The notes under the pieces were generated by a model that did not search any database, was not told the DNA's origin, and saw only the letters and a program-made list of their open reading frames with translations. From assembly GCA_029959285.1 (NCBI GenBank), contig JASCOE010000022.1:1-41685 (forward strand): a DNA stretch of 41,685 nucleotides, given 5' to 3'. How positions within the stretch are numbered: position 1 is the stretch's first letter; every line of letters starts with the position of its first letter. This document shows, piece after piece, positions 25,470-33,740 of the stretch. The translations under genes and the position numbers were made by a program. Source of the DNA: Flavobacteriaceae bacterium PS02337. Lineage in GTDB: Bacteria > Bacteroidota > Bacteroidia > Flavobacteriales > Flavobacteriaceae.

Positions 25470-26429
25470 ATGGAAATAAAAAACAGGCTACTGAGATGTA
25501 TAATGCTACTAACTGCATTCACTAATCATTCTTTTGCACAAGATACCATCGATAAAAAAATTCTATGGTCTACTGATTGGAGTCCTGATGGGAAATTCAT
25601 TGCTATTGGCGGAAACCTAGATACTTTAAAAATTTATAGCGAAAAGAATTTAAAATTGCACAAATCATTTCCCATAAAAAGTACCATAACTCGTGTAAAA
25701 TGGCATCCATCAAAAAAAAGTATTGCAGTTGCAACCCAATTATCGGAAGATAAATCCAGTATTATTAATTTGGATACCAATGAAAAAATTGAACTGGATG
25801 GAATTTCATCTGATGGAGCAAGAGGGATAGACTGGAATTATACAGGTGAATATTTAGCTGTTGGCGACAATGACGGGAAAATATTAATTTACGATATGAA
25901 AGGTAATTTAGTAAGGAGTTTTAGCAATGAAAACACAAAAGGTATCACTTCGGTTGATTGGCATCCAAAAAAAAATATAGTAATAACCATTTCAGATAAA
26001 ATACGATTATTTGACATTGAAGGTAATTTGTTGAAATCAATTAAGCATAGAACAGAAGAAGTGATGTTATTGAGTGTTGCTTGGCACAAATCTGGTACTT
26101 TTTTTGTTACAGGCGACTATGGTGACAAACAAAATAAATCATTACTTCAATATTGGAATGAACAAGGAGAACTTTTAAGATCAATTGATGTTAGCAAAGG
26201 GGAATACAGAAATTTAATATGGAATTCAAAAGGGAACAGATTAGCAACAGCAAGTGATGCATTAAGGGTTTGGAACACAAAAGGTAAACTAATTTCAGAA
26301 GGATACTCTAAAGATTATTTATGGGGTGTTTCTTGGAATAAAAAAGGAAACAGAATTATTACATCGAGTATGGAACAAAATATTATACTCTGGAATAGTA
26401 AAACTGAAAAAATAGTATTAACAGAATAG
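25470..26429 (+). CDS. Secreted WD40-like beta-propeller protein
   Basis: The 319-residue product has a signal peptide (LLTAFTNHSFAQ end) and then about seven WD40-type blades, with recurring ...VDWHP/VAWHKSG...RLFD/ILWN elements (for example LWSTDWSPDGKFIAIGG, ITRVKWHPSKKSIAVA, LWGVSWNKKGNRIITSS). WD40 blades make protein-binding scaffolds; no enzyme motif is present. The ATG at 25470 is used; the frame is open to a TTG at 25452. It lies 115 bases after the YceI lipoprotein. Together with the propeller lipoprotein it makes two different exported propellers in 3 kb. Confidence 0.85.
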   Translation: MEIKNRLLRCIMLLTAFTNHSFAQDTIDKKILWSTDWSPDGKFIAIGGNLDTLKIYSEKNLKLHKSFPIKSTITRVKWHPSKKSIAVATQLSEDKSSIINLDTNEKIELDGISSDGARGIDWNYTGEYLAVGDNDGKILIYDMKGNLVRSFSNENTKGITSVDWHPKKNIVITISDKIRLFDIEGNLLKSIKHRTEEVMLLSVAWHKSGTFFVTGDYGDKQNKSLLQYWNEQGELLRSIDVSKGEYRNLIWNSKGNRLATASDALRVWNTKGKLISEGYSKDYLWGVSWNKKGNRIITSSMEQNIILWNSKTEKIVLTE

Positions 26430-26619
26430 TTTTATATATGATTTTATCATATATTTTAATCTTATAATTTTAATTTATTTACTTAAAGTAAAAAGAGAGA
26501 GGCTTAATTTTTTGTAAAAAAAAAGATTTCAACTCCATATATTTAAACTTTTGAGCTGCCAATAAAATGGTAATCAAAATCTCTTAGCAATTGACTGTTA
26601 ATGTTTTGCCGCATAGTAA

Positions 26620-26659
26620 TTATATAAAAGGCCCTGAAATTCCAGGGCTTTTTATATAA
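26620..26659. terminator. Bidirectional terminator between convergent genes
   Basis: ATATAAAAGGCCCTG pairs with CAGGGCTTTTTATAT around a short AAATTC loop. It has an A-run on one side and a T-run on the other, as expected between the convergent WD40-like and fasciclin genes. Confidence 0.75.
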
Positions 26660-26680
26660 TTATAATTTATTTTCAATAAA

Positions 26681-27235
26681 CTACATTTTTGGAAGCAGTA
26701 CTGTGTCCAATACATGTATAACACCGTTAGATTGATTTACATCTGAAATTGTAACTTTAGCCTTATTACCGCTTTCGTCGCTGATATACAAATCTTTTCC
26801 ATCCATCCAGGCAGTTAGAGTTCCGCCGCTCACTGTTTTTAAAGAAGCTTTTCCTTTACCAGCTTTTATTGCTTTTGCAATATCAGAACTATTCATTTTA
26901 CCGGCCACTACATGATATGTCAATATAGTTTGTAATGATTTAATATTCTCAGGTTTCAATAATGTTTCAACAGTTCCAGTAGGCAATTTACTAAATGCTT
27001 CATTTGTTGGTGCAAAGACAGTAAATGGACCTTTACCTTGTAAAGTTTCAACTAATCCTGCTGCTTTTACTGCTGCTACCAAGGTGGTATGATCCTTTGA
27101 GTTTACCGCATTTTCTATAATATTTTTATTAGGATACATAGCCGCTCCGCCAACCATTACTGTTTTTTGTGCAAATGATGTAAATCCAAATCCTAATGCC
27201 AGGATTGCTGCTGCTAAAAATTTTCTAGTTTTCAT
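26681..27235 (-). CDS. Secreted fasciclin-domain protein
   Basis: The 184-residue protein has a signal peptide (ALGFGFTSFAQ end) and one complete fasciclin (FAS1) domain: TTLVAAVKAAGLVETLQGKG, FTVFAPTNEAFSKLP, LTYHVVAGKM and the H2 box SNGVIHVLDTVLLP. Such proteins mediate adhesion or bind small hydrophobic molecules outside the cell. Length is normal for single-domain secreted forms. It is monocistronic and points away from hemH. Confidence 0.95.
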   Translation of the reverse strand: MKTRKFLAAAILALGFGFTSFAQKTVMVGGAAMYPNKNIIENAVNSKDHTTLVAAVKAAGLVETLQGKGPFTVFAPTNEAFSKLPTGTVETLLKPENIKSLQTILTYHVVAGKMNSSDIAKAIKAGKGKASLKTVSGGTLTAWMDGKDLYISDESGNKAKVTISDVNQSNGVIHVLDTVLLPKM

Positions 27236-27413
27236 ATTTTTTTTTAAGTTATAAAGTCATTTACGCTTTAATATTCCTTTTGGTTTTAAAAAAGTCAAGA
27301 AATAAACTAAAATAAAATCAGACTAACTAAAAGGTATTATGGATGAGTATTTTGAAGTAATATTTGCAATTTACTTTTGTCAAAATAATTTCGCTTTTGT
27401 ATTTTTGGCAGGA

Positions 27414-28427
27414 TTATTCAGCCCAGTTGTTAATCCAGTTGCTAACAGTCTGGCACCACTTCTGGTCATCATTCAAACAAGGAACGGCCAAGAAATTTTC
27501 TCCTCCATTTTTCTCAAAATCTTCTTTGGCGCGCATGGCGATTTCTTCGAGTGTTTCTAAACAATCCGAAACGAAAGCCGGTGTTACGACAGCCAGATTT
27601 TTAATTCCTTTTGTTGGCATTTTATCAATTTCAATATCAGTATAAGGCTCCAGCCATTTATCACCAGCTAATCGGGACTGGAAAGTTAAGCTGTATTTAT
27701 CTTCAGGAAGGCCTAATAATTTTACGACTTGTCTTGTTGTTTCGCAACATTGGTGACGGTAACAAAAATCGTGAGCCGGCGATGGCGTGTTACAGCAAGA
27801 TCCGTCAATTTTACAATGTGATTTGGTTACATCGGTTTTGCGAATATGACGTTCCGGGATTCCGTGATAGGAGAACAACAAATGATCGTATTGAAATCCT
27901 GCTAAATGTTTCTGAATGGAATCTGCCAGATTTTTGATATAATCCGGTTTATTGTAGAATGCCGGAACATCTGTAATAGTCATGTGCGGGAATTTCTTCT
28001 TTCTGATTTCTTCCGCCTTTACCAGAATAGTTAAAGTAGAAGCCATTGCATACTGTGGATACAAGGGAAAAAGCAATACCTCTGTAACGCCTTTATCATT
28101 CAATTCCTGAAGTCCTTTTTCAATACTCATATTTCCATAACGCATTGCCAAAGAGACAGGAACGTTTACCAAAGGCTGTACTTTTTTCTGCATTCTTTCT
28201 GAAAGCACAACAAGGGGTGAACCTTCATCCCACCAGATTTTTGCATAAGCATGTGCCGATTCTTTGGGTCTTTTTCTTAAGATGATGCCTCGGACTAATA
28301 AAGCTCTTAGTAAATACGGAACATCGATCACGTATTTGTCCATTAAAAATTCATCTAAATAGGGCTTTACATCTTTCTGTGTAGGGCTTTCGGGAGATCC
28401 TAAATTTACTAATAATACACCTTTCAT
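27414..28427 (-). CDS. hemH: Ferrochelatase
   Basis: The 337-residue enzyme inserts ferrous iron into protoporphyrin IX, the last step of protoheme synthesis. It opens MKGVLLVNLGSPESPTQKDV and carries the active-site block HLLFSYHGIPERH with the conserved histidine, plus VVTPAFVSDCLETLEEI with the conserved glutamates. A cysteine-rich stretch (GSCCNTPSPAH, CYRHQCCETT) in the middle is notable and typical of this branch. The next gene upstream on the same strand is the AraC regulator, 139 bases away. No hemE or hemG lies nearby. Confidence 0.97.
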   Translation of the reverse strand: MKGVLLVNLGSPESPTQKDVKPYLDEFLMDKYVIDVPYLLRALLVRGIILRKRPKESAHAYAKIWWDEGSPLVVLSERMQKKVQPLVNVPVSLAMRYGNMSIEKGLQELNDKGVTEVLLFPLYPQYAMASTLTILVKAEEIRKKKFPHMTITDVPAFYNKPDYIKNLADSIQKHLAGFQYDHLLFSYHGIPERHIRKTDVTKSHCKIDGSCCNTPSPAHDFCYRHQCCETTRQVVKLLGLPEDKYSLTFQSRLAGDKWLEPYTDIEIDKMPTKGIKNLAVVTPAFVSDCLETLEEIAMRAKEDFEKNGGENFLAVPCLNDDQKWCQTVSNWINNWAE

Positions 28428-28566
28428 TTGTTTTGCTTTTTACTTTTAGCCTCAGGCTTTAAGTATTTGTTGTTTAAATTTATCCTAAAAATAGTATTTG
28501 CTGCTTTATTAGAAATATGATTAAAAATATTGTTTTTTATGCTGTAATTTACAAAATCGTTCCTGT

Positions 28567-29433
28567 TTAAAAATTGGTATTAAGAGACATCAGATATTTC
28601 TTTGGAGTTGTGGAAAATTTTTTCTTGAATCCCACAATGAAGTGGCTTCCGGTACTGTAACCTAGTTTCAGCCCCACTTCATTTACATTGTAGTAACCGC
28701 TGTCAAGCAGCTTTCTGGCAAAATCCATTTTATAATCAAACAGAAAACCATAAACTGTATGGCCGTAAATTTGTTTGAAACCCGTTTTTAGCTGTTTCAA
28801 ATTCAAACCAATCTCATCGGCCAATTCTTGTAATCCGGGCGGTTCGGCCATATTGGAGATGACAATTTCTTTTGCTCTTCTGATTTTCATAACGTTATCC
28901 TTGTCAATTAAAAACGGACATTGTTCGGCATCTGGATTCTCAGGCCTGTTAAAATACAAACTCATCAGTTCGTATCCTTTTGCTTTATAATAAAGGTTTT
29001 TTAAGGATGGCTGAAGGTTATGATTAAACAGCTGACTCAGCACAATAGCCATAGAAGGACTAATATGTCCTTCTTTATAATGCTGTTTGTCCTTATTATC
29101 AGGGCTTAAAAAAGTATTATAATCTGCCTCGGGAGAAAACATTGCCTGAAATTTCTTTATTGAAACAATGACAGAAACTACCCAAGAATTTGGAGCAAGC
29201 TTTAAATGTAGTGATGTATCCTTTTTAGGATTGTACAAAAGAAGGGATTTTTGCTCTTTCAATTCTAAAGCATAATTACTCTGAGTGAATAAAAATCTGC
29301 CATTACCTTTAAGTCCGAAATAAAACTGAATCATAGCACTTCCCAGCCCACGGTGTGCAAAAAAAGGCTCTGAACTGTCATTCTGATAGCGGATAAGGGT
29401 AAAGTCGTCTTCAATTTTTATTTCTTCCTCCAT
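28567..29433 (-). CDS. AraC-family transcriptional regulator next to hemH
   Basis: The 288-residue protein has an N-terminal ligand-binding-like region (about 1-175) and a C-terminal AraC double helix-turn-helix (about 185-285: LQELADEIGLNLKQLKTGFK, YNVNEVGLKLGYSTGSHFI, FKKKFSTTPKKYL). AraC proteins next to hemH and hemA are frequent in flavobacteria, so heme or iron control is plausible. It lies 46 bases downstream of the second YceI gene on the same strand and could be the last gene of that operon. The ligand is unknown. Confidence 0.9.
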   Translation of the reverse strand: MEEEIKIEDDFTLIRYQNDSSEPFFAHRGLGSAMIQFYFGLKGNGRFLFTQSNYALELKEQKSLLLYNPKKDTSLHLKLAPNSWVVSVIVSIKKFQAMFSPEADYNTFLSPDNKDKQHYKEGHISPSMAIVLSQLFNHNLQPSLKNLYYKAKGYELMSLYFNRPENPDAEQCPFLIDKDNVMKIRRAKEIVISNMAEPPGLQELADEIGLNLKQLKTGFKQIYGHTVYGFLFDYKMDFARKLLDSGYYNVNEVGLKLGYSTGSHFIVGFKKKFSTTPKKYLMSLNTNF

Positions 29434-29479
29434 TTTTTGATATAAAAAATTATTAACTTTTCAAGATAGTTTTTAGACG

Positions 29480-30031
29480 TTATTGTCTATTGGCTCCTAA
29501 GACCGCTGCAACTTGAATATTTATTTTATTGGAAAGCTTACTTTTAACCAAATTTGGGATTTCAATATTAAAATCACTGGCATTTACGCTGAAATTACAT
29601 GAAATGCTAACCCCTGATAGTGATCTGCTTATCCTTGCAGCAGTATTTATATCCCTGGATTTTCCGTGAAGTTCTAATTTACCTTTAATGATAAAATCTT
29701 TTGGATTTACGCTTAGGCTTTGAAGATCAAATCCTTCTATTTTTCCTTTAAATACTGCTTTTGGATACTGGTCACTTTCGATATAATTTTCATTAAAGTG
29801 CTCTTCCATTAAAGCAACTTTAAATTGGAAACCTTTCATCAGGGCCAAACTTGCAATCTCTCCTGTTAATGGATTCAAAACAAAAGTAACATTTGAATTT
29901 ACTGCCTTAACTTCTTCAAAAGAAGGTACGGAAGCTTCAAAAGTAACTTTTGCTGATTTACTGACCATTTTTTCTTGTGAAATACCAACAGCGCTGACAC
30001 ATAGAATTGTAATAAGTATGATGTTTTTCAT
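29480..30031 (-). CDS. Divergent YceI-like periplasmic protein
   Basis: The 183-residue product has a signal peptide (ILCVSAVGISQ end) and a YceI-like barrel: VTFVLNPLTGEIASLALMKG, ALMEEHFNENYIESDQYPKA, GKLELHGKSRDI and INIQVAAVLG. It lacks the W-K-G strand of ordinary YceI proteins. It is a close paralogue of the next gene upstream, sharing most of the EEHFNENY region, so the pair arose by tandem duplication. It would bind a hydrophobic ligand in the periplasm. Confidence 0.85.
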   Translation of the reverse strand: MKNIILITILCVSAVGISQEKMVSKSAKVTFEASVPSFEEVKAVNSNVTFVLNPLTGEIASLALMKGFQFKVALMEEHFNENYIESDQYPKAVFKGKIEGFDLQSLSVNPKDFIIKGKLELHGKSRDINTAARISRSLSGVSISCNFSVNASDFNIEIPNLVKSKLSNKINIQVAAVLGANRQ

Positions 30032-30077
30032 TATTTTGTCTTTATTTTTTGCAAAATCACTCTATTTTGTTCAGCTC

Positions 30078-30617
30078 TTATTTTAAAACCGCGATGATTT
30101 GAATTTTGACTTTATTATCCAGTTTATATTTAATAAGCGAAGGAATTGGAATACTGAAATCACTTGCATTTACTTCAAAATCAGAAATAAAAGTAATCCG
30201 GGAACCCGTTCTTGTAATTTTTGCACTAGCATTTATATCCTTTGATTTTCCATGCAATTCTAATTTTCCTTTTATAACATAATCTTTATAATCGTCTGTT
30301 AGACTTTTAATGTCGAACCCTTCAATTTGTCCTCTAAAAACGGCTTTTGGATACTTATCGGTTTCCATATAATTTTCATTAAAATGCTCTTCCATTAATG
30401 CCATTTCAAACTGGAATCCTTTCATCAGAGCCAGACTTGCAACTTCTCCTGTTGCGGGGTTTAAAACAAAAGTTACATTGCTGTTAGTTCCTGTAACCGG
30501 CTGAAAAGAAGGCACTGAAGCTTCGAGAGTTATTGATGCAGATTTTGTTACTAGCTTCTCTTGCGAAAAAGCAATGATAGAAGCCAATAGCATTGGTATT
30601 ATTGTAATTTTCTTCAT
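30078..30617 (-). CDS. Divergent YceI-like periplasmic protein, tandem paralogue
   Basis: The 179-residue product has a signal peptide (MLLASIIAFSQ end) and the same divergent YceI barrel as its neighbour: VTFVLNPATGEVASLALMKG, ALMEEHFNENYMETDKYPKA and GKLELHGKSKDI. The ATG at 30617 gives the signal peptide; upstream starts would overlap the cytochrome gene. It lies 14 bases after the cytochrome stop and 46 before the next YceI gene, so the three form one operon. Confidence 0.87.
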   Translation of the reverse strand: MKKITIIPMLLASIIAFSQEKLVTKSASITLEASVPSFQPVTGTNSNVTFVLNPATGEVASLALMKGFQFEMALMEEHFNENYMETDKYPKAVFRGQIEGFDIKSLTDDYKDYVIKGKLELHGKSKDINASAKITRTGSRITFISDFEVNASDFSIPIPSLIKYKLDNKVKIQIIAVLK

Positions 30618-30631
30618 GTTTATGTTCTGGA

Positions 30632-31000
30632 TCATTTTTCTAATAATCCATCCTGATTCCATTTATTTATAATATCTATAGTGGCTTGAGGCAGTCTTGG
30701 TCCGCCCTGCGGCATTAAAGAACTATTTCCATTTTCTAAAGAAATTCGTGTAAGGAGTCCTCGATTTAAAACTGCATTTTTCACCTGGTCATAAGTAACT
30801 AAGGACATTGGTGCTCCGTTTTTAGGAACTGCCGCATGGCATACAACACAGTTGTTGTCAATAATAGATTTTACGTTTTGGTTGTATGTTGCCAAACCAG
30901 TAATAGGCGGAGTGTCAATTAAGGTACTTGGATCATCATTGGCACAACTTACAAAGATTAAGGCTGCTGATGAGAGGGCGAAAAGGGTTTTTAGTTTCAT
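30632..31000 (-). CDS. c-type cytochrome lipoprotein
   Basis: The 122-residue protein has a lipoprotein signal (SAALIFVSC, acylated Cys about 19) and one cytochrome c domain with the heme-attachment motif CVVCH and a probable axial methionine in SSLMPQGGPRLP. It would be anchored in the envelope and pass single electrons. It is the first gene of the minus-strand operon with two YceI proteins (and perhaps the AraC gene), and is divergent from the OB-fold gene across a 157-base spacer. Confidence 0.9.
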   Translation of the reverse strand: MKLKTLFALSSAALIFVSCANDDPSTLIDTPPITGLATYNQNVKSIIDNNCVVCHAAVPKNGAPMSLVTYDQVKNAVLNRGLLTRISLENGNSSLMPQGGPRLPQATIDIINKWNQDGLLEK

Positions 31001-31157
31001 AAGATTGGTTTTTAGTTATAAATGATTTTAAGAATCATCAAGTTTGAAAACATGTACGTAGAAAAGAATGATTCAGATTTACCAAAAAGCATATTTAATA
31101 TTTTAAATCCAATAGGTATTTTTTAACGTAGATGATTTGAAATACCAAAAACCAGCT

Positions 31158-31547
31158 ATGAGAAAAAAAATACTTATTACCATTTTACTTTTTATAATAA
31201 TGGGAATTTCAGCTTGCTTGTATATCTACAAAGGACACAGGGATATAGAATCAGAAACTGCCGATTATGTTGTAACTGTTAACGGACTAGAAAGAGAGTT
31301 TGCTATAAACGACAGTCTGGCTTACATCAAATATCAGGACAAAACAATTGAATTAACCGCACGTATAACAAGTATTGATAAAGCCAGTAATGGAATTGTT
31401 ATGAGCGAAAAAATATTTGTCACATTCAAAAACCGTCTGCCACAAAATATAATATCCGGAAAAAACCTAAAAATTAAAGGCCGCTTTTTAGGATATGATG
31501 AATTGCTCCAGGAATTTAAAATAGACCAATCTTCAGTTGTACACTAA
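31158..31547 (+). CDS. Membrane-anchored OB-fold (tRNA_anti-like) protein
   Basis: The 129-residue product has one N-terminal membrane segment (about 6-22) and then an OB-fold of the tRNA_anti-like type: DYVVTVNGLEREFAINDSLA, YQDKTIELTARITSID and GKNLKIKGRFLGYDELLQEF. Such exported OB-folds are common in Bacteroidota and do not bind tRNA; their partners are unknown. The ATG at 31158 is used; the frame is open to a TTG at 31137. It lies 27 bases ahead of the DUF5777 barrel and opens the plus-strand set. Confidence 0.82.
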   Translation: MRKKILITILLFIIMGISACLYIYKGHRDIESETADYVVTVNGLEREFAINDSLAYIKYQDKTIELTARITSIDKASNGIVMSEKIFVTFKNRLPQNIISGKNLKIKGRFLGYDELLQEFKIDQSSVVH

Positions 31548-31574
31548 TACAAATAACAATTTAAAACTAACCTC

Positions 31575-32414
31575 ATGAAAAACTTTATCCTCTTATTTTT
31601 TTTATTTCCGCTCTTAACCTACTCTCAGGCCGATCTGCTCGCTGGAGTAGAAACTCCTTCTGCAAAAGAAAAAGTGACATCTGCATTCAAAGCTCTAAAA
31701 ATCGTTAATCTTGAGTCTACAAAACTGGCCGCAAAAGGCGATTTGTATTTTGTTGTTGCGCACCGATTTGGATCCATTAAAGATGGCTTTGAAGGCTTCT
31801 ACGGATTGGATAATGCCAATACGCAGATAAAATTTATTTACGGTTTGACAAATGGACTTAATGTAAGTGCAGCCAGAAGTGAATTTGCTTATGACTTTGC
31901 AGTGAAATATATGCTACTGCCTCAAATAAAAGACGGTTTTCCCGTGACTATCGCCGGCTTTAATAGTTTATCTATTAACAACACATTAAAAGAAAGCCTG
32001 TATCCTAAACTTGAATTTAAAGACAGGCTTACCTATGTAGCGCAGCTGCTGATTTCCAGAAAATTTTCTGAAAAGCTGTCTTTAGAGATTGTGCCGTCAT
32101 TTTTTCACCAGAATTTTGTTGAAGACGTAGATCAAAGCAATACCCAATATGCCATAGGATTTGGAGGCAGATATAAATTCGCTAAACGCTGGTCTTTAAA
32201 TATGGATTATGCGGCGCATTTAAACAGGGCACCAAATTCACTTTATAAAAATCCGCTATCTATAGGTTTTGATTTAGAAACCGGCGGACATGTTTTCCAG
32301 ATGCATTTTACCAGTTCTCAGGCAATTGATGAGGCGGGATATCTTGGAAGAACAACAGGGGACTGGACAAAAGGGGATATCTTTTTTGGATTCAATCTTG
32401 CCAGAGTATTCTAG
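31575..32414 (+). CDS. DUF5777-family outer membrane beta-barrel protein
   Basis: The 279-residue protein has a signal peptide (LFFLFPLLTYSQ end) and a barrel of about 12 strands with the usual alternating pattern, ending in GDIFFGFNLARVF with a terminal aromatic. Landmarks of the family are LYFVVAHRFGSIKDGFEGFY and GLTNGLNVSAARSEF. Its function is unknown; in Bacteroidota this family often lies next to c-type cytochrome and YceI genes, as it does here across the divergent spacer. It follows the OB-fold gene by 27 bases. Confidence 0.85.
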   Translation: MKNFILLFFLFPLLTYSQADLLAGVETPSAKEKVTSAFKALKIVNLESTKLAAKGDLYFVVAHRFGSIKDGFEGFYGLDNANTQIKFIYGLTNGLNVSAARSEFAYDFAVKYMLLPQIKDGFPVTIAGFNSLSINNTLKESLYPKLEFKDRLTYVAQLLISRKFSEKLSLEIVPSFFHQNFVEDVDQSNTQYAIGFGGRYKFAKRWSLNMDYAAHLNRAPNSLYKNPLSIGFDLETGGHVFQMHFTSSQAIDEAGYLGRTTGDWTKGDIFFGFNLARVF

Positions 32415-32543
32415 TATCTGCTTTATAATTAAATTATTAGGTCATTTCTGTATTTAAAACAATTCTAAATTGATCTTTTTGCAACTATTTCTAAAACCGC
32501 AGGCAAGAAGTACACGTAAATAATTTTCAAAACATCAAAAATT

Positions 32544-32978
32544 ATGAAAATTAATAAACAAATCAAAAAAGGACTTTTTATACTCAGTGGAATATTTATA
32601 TTATTTATCGCCATTTTGCTTTTTCACATTATAACAGCAAAACCAGCCGTTTATGATACTCCAAATCTTCAAGTAAGCAGAATCGATTTTAAATCTGATA
32701 TTGATTCGCTGCAAGCCAGACAAATCTGTACTGACTTAAGAAGTATAAAAGGGCTAACGTCGGATTCTATTATTATTAAAAGAAATGTTGTGGTGTATTT
32801 CCACAATAATAAAATTACAAACGCAGAGAAAGTTTTCAATGAGCTGATGGCCAAAGGGCGTTATGATGCTCAGCGTTATATTTTACCTGCAAATTTGGCA
32901 AATAAAGAAGTTTGTCCTATAAATCAAAATAGTTTGAGCTATAAATTATCTCAAAAAATAAACCGTTTTTTTAATTAA
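32544..32978 (+). CDS. Membrane-anchored protein with an HMA-like ferredoxin fold lacking CxxC
   Basis: I do not recognise a named family. The 144-residue product has a membrane segment (about 11-32) followed by a domain whose predicted order is beta-alpha-beta-beta-alpha-beta: SRIDFKSDI, LQARQICTDLRSIKGL, SIIIKRNVVVYFHNN, NAEKVFNELMAKGR, YDAQRYILP. That is the layout of heavy-metal-associated (HMA) domains, with ICTDL where the first helix begins, but the two-cysteine metal site is missing. A further cysteine occurs in EVCPINQ. It lies between the DUF5777 and globin-like genes and is likely cotranscribed with the latter (20-base gap). Confidence 0.6.
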   Translation: MKINKQIKKGLFILSGIFILFIAILLFHIITAKPAVYDTPNLQVSRIDFKSDIDSLQARQICTDLRSIKGLTSDSIIIKRNVVVYFHNNKITNAEKVFNELMAKGRYDAQRYILPANLANKEVCPINQNSLSYKLSQKINRFFN

Positions 32979-32998
32979 CCCTTTAATACCTTAAATTT

Positions 32999-33589
32999 AT
33001 GAAAATTTATTCGAAAATTACACTTAGTGTATTACTTGTTGCATCTGCAACTCTGGTTTCCTGCAGTAATGATGATGAAACCCCGGCACCTGTCGTAAAG
33101 GCATCTATTTATGAGCGATTAGGCGGAACTAAAATGGTTTCCGATCCAGATAATTCCGGCCAGATGATCGAGCAGGGACGTTTGAGTTTCCGTAAAGTGG
33201 TAAATTCAACTATTGGATTGATCGTTGCTGATATACAGTCGAATGCTTCGGGTAATCTACAGGCACATTTTGCTCCTTTATTGGCAGAAACCGGTACTAC
33301 ACAGTCTACCAATATTGCTAAATTATCGGATAATCTGACTGATTTCTTTTCGTTTAATACGGGAGGTACAAATGCTGTAAATACATATTCTGGCTTGAGT
33401 ATGGTAGCAGCACACGATCCTGCAAAAAACCCTCGTATGGGAACAAAATCAAGTAGTGCAGATTATACAAAATTTGAAGGATATGTTGGTGCTGCAGCCA
33501 ATGCAAATGGTGTTGCTTCAAATACAGAACTTTATACAGATATTGTTGCTGTTTTAGAATCATTGAGAACTCCTATAGTTCAAAAATAA
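32999..33589 (+). CDS. Lipoprotein with a globin-like (truncated-hemoglobin-like) domain, tentative
   Basis: The 196-residue protein has a lipoprotein signal (LVASATLVSC). After it, SIYERLGGTKMV is the opening typical of group I truncated hemoglobins, and the rest is helical (IGLIVADIQ, LQAHFAPLLAE, AKLSDNLTDFFSF, MVAAHDPAKNPRMG, VAVLESLRTPIVQK). Histidines in QAHFAP and AAHDPA could ligate heme, but I cannot fix the proximal one. A lipid-anchored, exported globin-like protein is unusual. It ends the plus-strand set and is followed by a clear terminator. The family call is tentative; the lipoprotein call is firm. Confidence 0.6.
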   Translation: MKIYSKITLSVLLVASATLVSCSNDDETPAPVVKASIYERLGGTKMVSDPDNSGQMIEQGRLSFRKVVNSTIGLIVADIQSNASGNLQAHFAPLLAETGTTQSTNIAKLSDNLTDFFSFNTGGTNAVNTYSGLSMVAAHDPAKNPRMGTKSSSADYTKFEGYVGAAANANGVASNTELYTDIVAVLESLRTPIVQK

Positions 33590-33599
33590 TTTTCTTCTC

Positions 33600-33632
33600 A
33601 AAACGCTACCTGAAAAAGGTAGCGTTTTATAT
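33600..33632 (+). terminator. Terminator after the globin-like gene
   Basis: AAAACGCTACC (33600-33610) pairs perfectly over 11 bp with GGTAGCGTTTT (33618-33628) around a TGAAAAA loop, ending in ATATTT. It separates the envelope gene set from hemA. Confidence 0.85.
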
Positions 33633-33740
33633 TTAAATGCTATTTGCAGTTCAGACTCTTGGATTATTATATGTTTAAGATAAATGCTGTTTTAGAAATT
33701 AGTTAATAAATTTTTTGAACTTTTTAAGGAAAGCATAAAT

